Assembly (NCBI GenBank): GCA_024235315.1
Contig: JACKMP010000002.1
Coordinates: 186,001-250,000, forward strand
Direction of reading: 5' to 3'
DNA length: 64,000 nt
Source: Chromatiaceae bacterium
Lineage (GTDB): Bacteria; Pseudomonadota; Gammaproteobacteria; Chromatiales; Chromatiaceae
Part shown: one piece after another, positions 8,332 to 16,303 of the stretch
How positions within the stretch are numbered: position 1 is the stretch's first letter
Layout of the letters: each line of letters starts with the position of its first letter
Position numbers and translations under genes: made by a program
The notes under the pieces: model-generated
The model's input: only the letters and a program-made list of their open reading frames with translations
Told to the model about the DNA's origin: nothing
Database searches by the model: none

Positions 8332-8601
8332 CTATTTCTTCGAGCTCAGTTTCAGCGCGTCGTCATCCAGCATCGCGGAATCGTTCGCGGACGGCTTGAG
8401 CTTGCAGTGGCTGGCGACGGACCGGCCATCCTTACGCACGTACCCGTTCACCCAGGTGCACTGGGCGTCTGCTGAACAGGCGTCCGCCTGCAGACCCTTG
8501 CAGGGACTTGCCGCGCTGGCGGCAGACGGGACAATCAGCGCCGCAGCCAAGAGCGCCGCATGGAACGGGACGAATGAAATCCTGGTGAAATTCACAGACA
8601 T
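8332..8601 (-). CDS. Small secreted cysteine-containing protein
   Basis: 89 aa from the ATG at 8601, preceded by AGGAGAG at good spacing. An N-terminal signal peptide with a hydrophobic core (FHAALLAAALIVPSAASAAS) and a likely AxA cleavage site indicates export. The mature part carries four cysteines in the pattern CKGLxxxxC, AxCTWV and HCK, plausibly two disulfides, and ends in a charged tail. It is monocistronic with its own terminator, suggesting independent expression. Function unknown. Confidence 0.75.
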   Translation of the reverse strand: MSVNFTRISFVPFHAALLAAALIVPSAASAASPCKGLQADACSADAQCTWVNGYVRKDGRSVASHCKLKPSANDSAMLDDDALKLSSKK

Positions 8602-8693
8602 GGTGTTCTCTCCTTTGAACATGAGTGACGCCAATCCCGGCGTCGACGGCGATATTAAACCGTTTTGGATTGGCCGCTCAAGTCACAGGGAAT

Positions 8694-9440
8694 TCAGCGC
8701 GGGCAGTCAGCCTTGCCGCAGCGCGTGCCATCCACCCAGATCGCTCCCTCCAGTCGTGAACCATCGAAGCGCGCCCCGCCGAGCTGCACTCCACCGAGAT
8801 CGGCGAAGCTCAGATCGGCCCCCGACAGATCGGCGTTGGTCAGGTCCGCGGTGCGCAGATTGGCGCCCTTGAGGTCTGCCCCGTTGAGCATCGCGTAGGA
8901 CAGGTCAGTCGCCGACAGATTGGCATATCGCAAATCGGCACCGCTGAGATCCGCACCGCTCAATCTGGCGCCGGCGAGCGAAGCATTGGCCATCCGCGCC
9001 GAACTCAACTGCGCCGCGGCAAACACGGCGCCATCCAGCCGGCAACCCTCCAGCAACACACCCGGCTCAGGCGGCGCGGCACAGTCTCGTACCGCAATGT
9101 CTTCCTGCGGGCCAACCAGCGTCACGGCAATCACCAGCGCCGACACGACCAGCAGGGCGACCAAGATCGCGCGCGCCGCACGCAGACGATCGCCGTCACG
9201 TTCGGCCGCCTGCTGAGGCGCCAGTGTCGGTGCATCATCACGCATCTGTAGCGGCACCACCTCGTCCACAGACCCGATGGATTGCCAGATGGCGCGATCG
9301 GCACTGACCTCGTCTTCCAGCGTCAACTTGCCTTCGAGTACGAAGTGTCGAACCCGAGTGCTGCTAAACGGACCGCGCACGCTGCCGCCCCGGCGCACGA
9401 ACCACTCGAGCCCACTGCCCTTCGTCCTGGCTGACGACAT
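8694..9440 (-). CDS. Membrane-anchored pentapeptide-repeat protein with GYF-like N-terminus
   Basis: 248 aa from the ATG at 9440, with GGAG five bases upstream. Residues 12-65 (WFVRRGG, GPF, LEDEVS, WQSIGSVDEVVPL) resemble the GYF_2-type domain. One membrane helix follows (about 92-112, ILVALLVVSALVIAVTLV). The rest, up to about residue 235, is a run of A(D/N)L-type pentapeptides (SGADLSGADLRYANLS and similar) expected to form a right-handed quadrilateral beta-helix, presumably outside the membrane. No partner is known. It is divergent from the FliK-like gene, 84 bases away. Confidence 0.85.
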   Translation of the reverse strand: MSSARTKGSGLEWFVRRGGSVRGPFSSTRVRHFVLEGKLTLEDEVSADRAIWQSIGSVDEVVPLQMRDDAPTLAPQQAAERDGDRLRAARAILVALLVVSALVIAVTLVGPQEDIAVRDCAAPPEPGVLLEGCRLDGAVFAAAQLSSARMANASLAGARLSGADLSGADLRYANLSATDLSYAMLNGADLKGANLRTADLTNADLSGADLSFADLGGVQLGGARFDGSRLEGAIWVDGTRCGKADCPR

Positions 9441-9524
9441 CTGCACTCCAAACCCGCAAGATGCTGGATTTATCGGCCACACCGCCGATAACTTGTGTGA
9501 CATGCGCCCCGGGAAACAGCAACG

Positions 9525-10646
9525 TTGAAGATCCCCGCCACCCTGCAGCCCCTGATCGACGCCACGCAGCGCGCAGTCCCGTCGCTGCTCAAGCAGCTGC
9601 AGGTGGGACAACTTCTGCAGGCCAGAGTGCTGGACCAGATACAGCCGGGCCTGCTGCGCCTGCAGATCGGCAACACCGAGGTACTGGCACGCAGCCAGGC
9701 GGCGATCGCACCTGGCACGGCGCTGAAGCTGGAGGTTGTCAAGGGGCAGCCCCTGCCCGAACTGCGGGTGTTGCGCGAGCCCGATGCCGGGCAACGGCAG
9801 CAGCAGGTGGTGCGATCGGCAATGGCACGCCAGCTGTCACCGCCGGAGCTTCGACAGGCGGTCAGCGAGTTGCGTACCCTGGCGCCCACACCGCGGCAGG
9901 CCGAGGCGCTGCGCCAACTCACCACGATCCTCCAGGACAGCGGTCTGCGCTCGGCTCAGCCCGCCCCGACCCAGATTCAACGCGCGATCGCACAAAGCGG
10001 CGTGTTTCACGAAGCACGCCTGGCCGCCGGACTGCCGGCGGACCCGGCGGACAGCAAGGTGCAGTTGCTGAGACTGCTGGTCGTGTTGCGCGAGGACGTG
10101 AAGCTGCCGGCGAAAGCGGAGCACCCGACTGGCACCGCCGTCGAGACGCAGGCAGCCACACGCGACATGGGTGCCGATTCGCTGCTCAATCGCCTGATCC
10201 GGCTGGTTGAAGGGTCAATCGCGCGCATACAGCTGCAGCAGGCAGTCGCATTGCCGGCCGAAGAGGGCCAGCGCCAGGCATGGCAACTCGACCTGCCGAT
10301 CCGGCTGCCGGGCGAGACCCACGAGGCGATGCTGCGTATCGAGCGTGACGACACCGGCAAGGCTGACGGCATGGCATCCACCTGGGCAGTCAACCTCGCC
10401 TTCCAGTTCGACACCATCGGGACGCTGCAATGCCGTATTGCATTGGCGGGCGAACACGTTTCGGCAACATTCTGGTGCGAACGCAGCGCGACCCATGAGC
10501 GCATGGAAAAGCGACTGCCGGTTCTGCGCCAGGCGTTCGAGGCGCAGGGCCTGCAGGTGATCCGCCTCGCCGGGGTACTCGGTGCGCCACCGGAACCGCT
10601 GATCAAGGTGCCGATCCCCGATTCGCTTCTGGACGAGCGTGCATGA
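9525..10646 (+). CDS. FliK-like hook-length control domain protein
   Basis: 373 aa from a TTG at 9525; no better start or clear Shine-Dalgarno is visible. An N-terminal OB-like segment (VGQLLQARVLDQIQPGLLRL) is followed by a Gln/Arg-rich middle. The C-terminal region (about 285-365) reads like the Flg_hook domain of FliK: WAVNLAFQFDTIGTLQCR, then VSATFWCER and a final helix/strand. It lies far from the main fli cluster, directly followed by an FlhB C-terminal-like gene. This pairing recurs in proteobacteria outside the classical fliK locus. Whether it measures hook length is unproven. Confidence 0.78.
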   Translation: MKIPATLQPLIDATQRAVPSLLKQLQVGQLLQARVLDQIQPGLLRLQIGNTEVLARSQAAIAPGTALKLEVVKGQPLPELRVLREPDAGQRQQQVVRSAMARQLSPPELRQAVSELRTLAPTPRQAEALRQLTTILQDSGLRSAQPAPTQIQRAIAQSGVFHEARLAAGLPADPADSKVQLLRLLVVLREDVKLPAKAEHPTGTAVETQAATRDMGADSLLNRLIRLVEGSIARIQLQQAVALPAEEGQRQAWQLDLPIRLPGETHEAMLRIERDDTGKADGMASTWAVNLAFQFDTIGTLQCRIALAGEHVSATFWCERSATHERMEKRLPVLRQAFEAQGLQVIRLAGVLGAPPEPLIKVPIPDSLLDERA

Positions 10647-10647
10647 G

Positions 10648-10974
10648 ATGAAACGTGGAAACCGAACCGTCAGCGGGCACAGCGACATCGCGGTCGCACT
10701 GCGCTACGACGGCAACAACGCACCAAGGGTCACGGCGAAAGGGGAACACCAGCTCGCTGACCGGATGATCGAAGCCGCGGAACAGGCCGGTGTCCCCTTG
10801 TATCCCGACCCGGAACTGGCGATGGTGCTGTCACAGATCCCGCTCGGCGACGAGATCCCCGACAACCTTTACAAGGCGATCGCCGAGGTGATCGCTTTCG
10901 CTTACATCCTCGCCGGAAAATTCCCCGAAGGTTTCACGCCGCCGGACAACGCGGCCGCACCGCCCGAGCACTGA
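10648..10974 (+). CDS. FlhB cytoplasmic-domain-like protein (FlhX type)
   Basis: 108 aa from the ATG at 10648, two bases after the FliK-like stop. The sequence matches the FlhB/YscU C-terminal half: DIAVALRYDGNNAPRVTAKG, LADRMIEAAEQAGVPLY, the LSQIPLGDEIPDNLYKAIAE block and a final helix. It begins where FlhB would continue after its NPTH autocleavage site, so it resembles the cleaved FlhB-CC fragment. It has no membrane part. By family analogy it may act in export-specificity switching together with the preceding FliK-like protein. Confidence 0.85.
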   Translation: MKRGNRTVSGHSDIAVALRYDGNNAPRVTAKGEHQLADRMIEAAEQAGVPLYPDPELAMVLSQIPLGDEIPDNLYKAIAEVIAFAYILAGKFPEGFTPPDNAAAPPEH

Positions 10975-11076
10975 CCCATTGCGATGCGTAGACCGTGCAC
11001 CGGTCCGCTTCTCATGCATTGCCGCAGCTGTCTGGACCAGTGACAGGAAACAGCATTTTCGGGAAGAAACCGCACG

Positions 11077-11265
11077 TCAGCGTTCGGTAGCGGTGTCCGC
11101 TCCAGTCAGCAGTCCCTGGACATCCAGTGTGCGAATGGCCTGCACCGCGATCTCCCAGCGACCTTCGGCACACAGGCCACTGATGCCAGCATCTTCATAG
11201 GCCTTCAGCGCAGCCTGAAGACAGGCGTCCCGGACCTTCTCGGCCATGCGAATCTGGTCAGACAT
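11077..11265 (-). CDS. Small conserved hypothetical protein
   Basis: 62 aa from the ATG at 11265, preceded by a G-rich Shine-Dalgarno (GGGGGTGAG). The core AEKVRDACLQAALKAYEDAG, ISGLCAEGRWEIAVQAIRTLD looks like two or three amphipathic helices and resembles small hypothetical proteins I have seen in many proteobacteria. No function assigned. It converges with the FlhB-like gene. Confidence 0.75.
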   Translation of the reverse strand: MSDQIRMAEKVRDACLQAALKAYEDAGISGLCAEGRWEIAVQAIRTLDVQGLLTGADTATER

Positions 11266-11416
11266 ACTCACCCCCGTCAGCTGCTCACTCACACCGACAG
11301 CCTAACGCACACAGGGCGATACATCTCCCGGCAGGCGGCGCAGTCCTGCAAAGTTGGACATCGACGGCAGCGCCTTTGTATCGCCAACGTCGATACGCAC
11401 GACCAAAAACATTCGT

Positions 11417-11446
11417 TTGTCGCCTGCCGGACCTGCGGTGTATCTA
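11417..11446 (+). promoter_or_regulatory. Candidate promoter of the DsrC-like gene
   Basis: TTGTCG (11417-11422) and TATCTA (11441-11446) are separated by 18 bases, about 95 bases before the ATG at 11539. The rest of the 273-base gap (11266-11538) holds small GC-rich inverted repeats but no other gene. A pattern call only. Confidence 0.3.
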
Positions 11447-11538
11447 TAGCGTCAACACCGGCCCCGCATTGCCCGGGGCTCAATCCAGAGCCGTACCCGG
11501 CACGTCCGGCCGTGCGACTACAGGCAAGGGGAAAGACA

Positions 11539-12180
11539 ATGATCTCGGTCAGGGTAAAAATGAAGGTTACCGGCGAACCGTTGAAACGGACGCCGGTGGT
11601 GCTGCGGATGGATGCAGACGGCGCGGAGACGCCGCCTGTGCTCACCGACCGCAGCGGTGTCGCGCACTTCGAACTGCCGGCAGGCAGCGGCAAGGTCCTG
11701 GTTTCCGGCGTCGAGCGTTTCCACGGCCGCCTCGATGGCGAGATCCTCGTGGACCTGTGGTCGATCACGCAGTCCGAACTCAATTCTGCCGGCGCCCCCG
11801 GTGAGTTCCCGGCGGGCAGCAACGCCTATCCCGACATGCCGACCCGCCTGATCGAAGTCAACGGCCGCAGCGTACTGACCGACAGCGAGGGCTATCTGGT
11901 CGACCCGGCCGAATGGTCGGAAGGATTCGCCAAGGCACAGGCCGAACGCGAGGGCCTGAGACTGGACGCGGAGCACTGGGAGGTGATCCGCTACCTGCGT
12001 CAGCACTATTCCAACCACGGGCACCAGGCCAGTGTGCGCGACATGATCCGCCATTTCCGCGACATCTGGGGCCCGGAGAAAGGTTCCAGCCGCTATCTGC
12101 ACAAGATCTTTCCCCGTGGCGGCCCACAGAAACAGGGCAATCGCGTGGCCGGACTCCTGCGTACCAAGGGAGAACACTGA
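11539..12180 (+). CDS. DsrC/TusE-family protein lacking cysteines, with an added N-terminal domain
   Basis: 213 aa from the ATG at 11539 (GGGGAAAG upstream). Residues 102-208 align by eye with TusE/DsrC along the whole domain: LIEVNGRSVLTDSEGYLVDP, WSEGFA, LDAEHWEVIRYLRQHY, GSSRYLHKIFP and RVAGL. However, the C-terminal arm carries neither of the two conserved sulfur-binding cysteines; the penultimate Cys and the KQxCK-type Cys are both replaced, and the protein has no Cys at all. Residues 1-80 form an extra beta-rich segment (VLTDRSGVAHFELPAGSGKV) like a small Ig/transthyretin-type domain. It cannot act as a sulfur carrier in the usual way; a regulatory or binding role is more likely. No sulfur genes are adjacent. 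Confidence 0.85.
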   Translation: MISVRVKMKVTGEPLKRTPVVLRMDADGAETPPVLTDRSGVAHFELPAGSGKVLVSGVERFHGRLDGEILVDLWSITQSELNSAGAPGEFPAGSNAYPDMPTRLIEVNGRSVLTDSEGYLVDPAEWSEGFAKAQAEREGLRLDAEHWEVIRYLRQHYSNHGHQASVRDMIRHFRDIWGPEKGSSRYLHKIFPRGGPQKQGNRVAGLLRTKGEH

Positions 12181-12221
12181 GACTTCCGCTGCAGGCAGTG
12201 ATCGCCGCGGAGTCATGACCG

Positions 12222-13076
12222 TCAGGCGTGCTGCTGTTCTTCGCGCCCCAACTCACGCAGCCCTTCCACCGCCTGCTGCAGCACCTCGCTGTCGGCCTTG
12301 CGCGGAAACACCATGTAGGCCGGGTGCGGGAACTCCGGCGCCTCCTTCACCTGAAACAGGCGGCCTGCCTCGATCAGCCCTCTTGCCATGCGGATCGGCA
12401 GAAAGCACGAGCCGCCATTGGCCAGGATCAGCTGCACGCCCAACCAACCGATATTGACCACCTGCGGCGGTCGCTCGAGGTCGGGATAGCTTTCCCGATG
12501 CCTGGCATAGAAACCCGGCCCCCACTCCACATAGACATAGTCCTCGCCCGGCCAACGCGTATCCGGACGGGTGCTGACCATGACCAGTGTCTCGTCGAAC
12601 AGATGCTCGACGATCAGTCCCGGCGCGTGGCTCGGCGTATACATCACACCGATGTCCAGCGTCCCTTCGATCAGGCGCCGCATCAGGTCGTCTTCGAATC
12701 CGATCTCGCTGCTGATCGAGACGTCGGGTGCACGCTCGCGCATCCTCCCGACCCAGTGCGGAAGGAAGTCCTCCCACAAAGCGATTCGCCCGCCGATTCT
12801 GATCGATGCCCGAAAACGGTTTGGCAGACCGACGTCATAACGCGCCTGCTCGACGGTCAGTACCAGGGTCTTGGCATGTTGCAGGAAACGCTGGCCCGCC
12901 GGCGTGAGGCTGGCGCCCGCACGGTTACGGATGAACAGGCGTGTCCCCAGTTCGCTTTCGAGGTTCTGGACACGCGCACTGACGGTCGACTGGGTCACAT
13001 GCAGTCGTTTGGCGGCCTCGAGAAAACTGCCGTGCGCGGCGATCGCAAGAAAGGTCTTCGCCTGATCGATGTCCAT
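12222..13076 (-). CDS. LysR-family transcriptional regulator
   Basis: 284 aa from the ATG at 13076, the usual LysR start (MDIDQAKTFLAIAAHGSF). The winged HTH lies at 1-60 (AAKRLHVTQSTVSARVQNLE, LGTRLF) and the periplasmic-binding-like effector domain at about 90-280 (ASIRIGG, GTLDIGVMYTP). It is divergent from the HPP gene with 118 bases between the starts; this gap is AT-rich and has ATATCG/CGATAT inverted repeats that suit a LysR operator. The HPP/CBS pair is therefore its most likely target; the effector is unknown. Confidence 0.92.
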   Translation of the reverse strand: MDIDQAKTFLAIAAHGSFLEAAKRLHVTQSTVSARVQNLESELGTRLFIRNRAGASLTPAGQRFLQHAKTLVLTVEQARYDVGLPNRFRASIRIGGRIALWEDFLPHWVGRMRERAPDVSISSEIGFEDDLMRRLIEGTLDIGVMYTPSHAPGLIVEHLFDETLVMVSTRPDTRWPGEDYVYVEWGPGFYARHRESYPDLERPPQVVNIGWLGVQLILANGGSCFLPIRMARGLIEAGRLFQVKEAPEFPHPAYMVFPRKADSEVLQQAVEGLRELGREEQQHA

Positions 13077-13194
13077 GTGTCGCGTCACACCATTTGATAT
13101 CGACAATATCGATAGTTATAGCAATTAAATATCGTTTGTCCAAATTCCAATGGCGCCAATATGCTGCACGCAACCACTATCCCCGGAGACACCC

Positions 13195-13764
13195 GTGGTC
13201 GATTCATTGGCGACATTGCGACGATACCTCGGATTGGGCCACGAGCAGGCCAGCCACCTGGAGAAAGGCGTGTCCACGATCGGCGGCATCGTCAGCATAT
13301 TGGGTGTGATGCTGATCAGTCAGGCACAACTCGGCCTGACCGGCAGCGTCAGCATCATTTCCTCGATGGGTTCTTCTGCGGTGCTGCTGTTCGCGGTCCC
13401 GCACGGTCCGCTCTCACAACCCTGGTCGGTGCTCGGCGGTCACCTGGTGTCGGCCCTGATCGGCGTCGCCTGCGTCAAACTGATCCACCAACCGATGCTG
13501 GCCGCCGCCCTTGCCGTGGGGCTGGCGATCGGCGCGATGCACTACCTTCGCTGCATCCACCCGCCCGGTGGCGCAACGGCGCTGGCGGTTGTAATCGGGG
13601 GCGACAGCGTACACCGCCTCGGTTTTGAGTTCGTGTTGACGCCGGTGTTGCTCAACGCCCTCACCATCCTGTTGGTCGCCGTGATGTTCAACCTCCCCTT
13701 CCCGTGGCGGCGCTATCCGGCGGCCTTGGCGCAACCGGCGGAGTCGGACACGCAACGCCACTGA
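13195..13764 (+). CDS. HPP-family integral membrane protein
   Basis: 189 aa from a GTG at 13195, placed six bases after GGAG. It has four to five hydrophobic segments and the family signature HPPGGATAL at about residues 122-130, plus the SSMGSSAVLLFAVPHGPLSQ block. HPP proteins are small membrane proteins; some are fused to CBS domains and have been linked to nitrite transport in plants and cyanobacteria. Here the CBS part is a separate gene 23 bases downstream. Confidence 0.88.
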   Translation: MVDSLATLRRYLGLGHEQASHLEKGVSTIGGIVSILGVMLISQAQLGLTGSVSIISSMGSSAVLLFAVPHGPLSQPWSVLGGHLVSALIGVACVKLIHQPMLAAALAVGLAIGAMHYLRCIHPPGGATALAVVIGGDSVHRLGFEFVLTPVLLNALTILLVAVMFNLPFPWRRYPAALAQPAESDTQRH

Positions 13765-13787
13765 CGCAGCGATCGAGGATTCGTAAC

Positions 13788-14429
13788 ATGAGCAGCGATA
13801 CCGAAAACGCAAGCCCCCGGCGCGAGGACTATGAACGCGCCCTGGCGAGCATGAACACCTATATGGACATCGAGGTGCACGACCTGATGATGCTCGCCGA
13901 ACGAGCACAGCAGTTCGCCATCCGACGCGTTACCGCTTCAATCGGGGTAACGCAGATCATGAGTCAGCCGGTTACCGCAGTCTCACCACAGACAACGATG
14001 TCTGCAGCCTCACACATTTTGGTCGAACAACGCATCAGCGGCTTACCCGTCGTTGATGACGCCAACCGCTTGCTGGGGATCATCACAGAGGCCGACTTCC
14101 TGCGCGCCCTGGGCGTACCTGCGCACCTTCCCACACACAGCATCTGGCAGACACTGGAATCCATGTTCAGCCATCTCGCCCACCACGCAGGCGTGCAAGG
14201 CCCGGACGACCCGGTCGCCGAGCACATGGTGCGCGAAGTGATCTGCGTCGGCGAGGAACAGGACGTGCACGACGTGCTCGAAACCATGAAGCGGCACCGG
14301 GTCAAGCGCGTCCTGGTGTGCGACGACGAAAAGCACGTGGCAGGCGTCATCACCCGTTCTGACCTGGTACGGATCTTTTTCGACCGCTACACGCAGGGCA
14401 GCGCGTTCAGTGGGCAAGAATCTGACTGA
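13788..14429 (+). CDS. CBS-pair domain protein
   Basis: 213 aa from the ATG at 13788 (GAGGA upstream). Two CBS motifs are visible: about 52-113 (IMSQPVTAVSPQTTMSAASH, GLPVVDDANRLLGIITEADF) and about 145-205 (VICVGEEQDVHDVLETM, VLVCDDEKHVAGVITRSDL). CBS pairs bind adenine nucleotides. Together with the preceding HPP gene it reproduces as two genes the HPP-CBS fusion seen elsewhere, so it probably gates or senses for that membrane protein. Its 3' end overlaps the convergent aapP stop by 23 bases. Confidence 0.9.
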   Translation: MSSDTENASPRREDYERALASMNTYMDIEVHDLMMLAERAQQFAIRRVTASIGVTQIMSQPVTAVSPQTTMSAASHILVEQRISGLPVVDDANRLLGIITEADFLRALGVPAHLPTHSIWQTLESMFSHLAHHAGVQGPDDPVAEHMVREVICVGEEQDVHDVLETMKRHRVKRVLVCDDEKHVAGVITRSDLVRIFFDRYTQGSAFSGQESD

Positions 14430-15186
14430 GAAACAGTTTGGTCCGGTCGGACTGCGGATTATGGAAGAAGGCCTCCGGTTCGTTCTGCTCGATGATCTCG
14501 CCGCCATCCATGAAGATCACCCGGTTGGCCACGGTCTTGGCAAAGCCCATCTCATGGGTCACGCACAGCATGGTCATGCCGCTTTCCGCCAGCTCCACCA
14601 TGGTGTCCAGCACTTCCTTGATCATCTCCGGGTCGAGAGCCGAAGTCGGCTCGTCGAACAACATGATGCTCGGATTCATGCACAGGCTGCGGGCGATCGC
14701 AACGCGCTGCTGCTGGCCCCCTGACAATTGGCCGGGATACTTCTTCGCCTGCTCGGGGATCTTGACCTTTTCCAGGTATTGCATCGCCGCCCGCTCCGCC
14801 TCTTTGCGCGGCATCCTGCGTACCCAGATCGGCGCAAGGCAACAGTTCTCCAGCACAGTCAGGTGCGGAAACAGATTGAAGTGCTGGAACACCATACCCA
14901 CCTCGCGGCGGATCTGATCTATGTGCTTGATGTCGTCTGTCAGCTCCGTGCCATCGACGATGATCTGGCCGTCCTGGTGCTCCTCAAGGCGATTGATGCA
15001 ACGGATCATCGTCGACTTCCCGGAGCCGGACGGCCCGCAGATGACGATACGCTCGCCCTTGGACACCGTCAGGTTGATGTCCTTGAGCACGTGAAACTGG
15101 CCGTACCATTTGTGCACGTGCCGCAACTCGATCATCTGCGGCTCGGCCATGGCGGAATCGGGACGCGAGGTGTTGGCATCGGACAT
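14407..15186 (-). CDS. aapP: General L-amino-acid ABC transporter ATP-binding protein
   Basis: 259 aa. Walker A GPSGSGKST, signature LSGGQQQRVAIARSL, Walker B IMLFDEPTSALDPEM and switch His in VTHEMGFA are all present. It belongs to the AapP/BztD/GlnQ polar amino acid group and is the last gene of aapJQMP, 15 bases after aapM. It energises uptake of a broad range of L-amino acids (Glu, Asp, Gln and others in Rhizobium and Rhodobacter). Confidence 0.95.
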   Translation of the reverse strand: MSDANTSRPDSAMAEPQMIELRHVHKWYGQFHVLKDINLTVSKGERIVICGPSGSGKSTMIRCINRLEEHQDGQIIVDGTELTDDIKHIDQIRREVGMVFQHFNLFPHLTVLENCCLAPIWVRRMPRKEAERAAMQYLEKVKIPEQAKKYPGQLSGGQQQRVAIARSLCMNPSIMLFDEPTSALDPEMIKEVLDTMVELAESGMTMLCVTHEMGFAKTVANRVIFMDGGEIIEQNEPEAFFHNPQSDRTKLFLSQILAH

Positions 15187-15201
15187 CTTGTACTCCGTAC
15201 G

Positions 15202-16299
15202 CTAGCGGGCGTGGCCGGTATGCAGCTTGCGTTCGAGCGCCAGGCTGTAACGCGACATGCTGAAACAGAAGACCCAGTACACCAGGGCCGCGAACGTCAG
15301 ACCTTCGACGGCGTAACCCAGCCAGTTCGGGTCGGCGAGCGCCGCCTGGATCATCGCCAGCATGTCGAACAGGCCGATGATCAACACCAGGGTCGTATCC
15401 TTGAACAGGGCAATAAAGGTATTCACGATCCCGGGGATCACCAGCTTCAAAGCCTGCGGCAGGATGATCAGCCCCATGCTCTGCCAGTAACTCAGGCCCA
15501 GCGCCTGCGCCGCCTCGTACTGCCCCTTCGGAATTGCCTGCAGACCGCTACGCACAACCTCCGCCATGTAAGCCGACTGGAACAGGGCGATGCCGATCAT
15601 CGCGCGCAGCAACTTGTCGAAGTGCGTCCCTTCCGGAAGGAAAAGCGGGAGCATGACCGAGGACATGAACAACACCGTAATCAGCGGCACGCCACGCCAG
15701 AACTCGATGAACACCACCGACAGTGACTTGACGATTGGCATGTGCGAGCGCCTGCCCAATGCAAGCACAATGCCCAGCGGCAATGATGCCGCCATGCCTA
15801 CAGATGACAGGATCAGGGTCAGTGTCAGGCCGCCCCAACGGCTGGTCTCGACATATTCGAGCCCCAGCACACCACCGGAAAACAACACGAACGCGATCAC
15901 CGGGTAACCGAACAGCACGAACGGCACCAGCCAACGCTTCCATGGGAAGCGCTTGATGAACAGCGGGGTCATCAATACCACCAACAGCACCGCCGCAAGG
16001 TTGATCCGCCAGTACTCGGTCTCCGGGTACAGACCGTACATGAACTGGTTCATACGCACGCCGACGAAGACCCAACAGGCACCGCCACTTTCACAAGCCT
16101 CGCGCGAAGTGCCAACCCAATCCGCATTGATCAGTGCCCAGCTGATCAGCGGTGGGATCGTCAGGTATAGCAGGTAGACAGAACCCAGGGTCAACAGCGA
16201 ATTGAGCCAGGACGAAAACAGATTGGCCCGCAACCACGCGATCGCTCCGATGCTGGTCGACGGCGGTGGCAGATCCGGGTGTGCGACGTGGGTCGTCAT
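15202..16299 (-). CDS. aapM: General L-amino-acid ABC transporter permease AapM/BztC
   Basis: 365 aa, about eight membrane helices. An early pair flanks a periplasmic loop with two Cys (REACESGGACW), then comes the His/Glu/Arg-type permease core with the EAA-like loop GLQAIPKGQYEAAQALGLSY. The length and long N-terminal part are typical of AapM/BztC. Four bases follow aapQ, so the two permeases are co-translated partners. Confidence 0.95.
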   Translation of the reverse strand: MTTHVAHPDLPPPSTSIGAIAWLRANLFSSWLNSLLTLGSVYLLYLTIPPLISWALINADWVGTSREACESGGACWVFVGVRMNQFMYGLYPETEYWRINLAAVLLVVLMTPLFIKRFPWKRWLVPFVLFGYPVIAFVLFSGGVLGLEYVETSRWGGLTLTLILSSVGMAASLPLGIVLALGRRSHMPIVKSLSVVFIEFWRGVPLITVLFMSSVMLPLFLPEGTHFDKLLRAMIGIALFQSAYMAEVVRSGLQAIPKGQYEAAQALGLSYWQSMGLIILPQALKLVIPGIVNTFIALFKDTTLVLIIGLFDMLAMIQAALADPNWLGYAVEGLTFAALVYWVFCFSMSRYSLALERKLHTGHAR

Positions 16300-16303
16300 G
16301 CCT

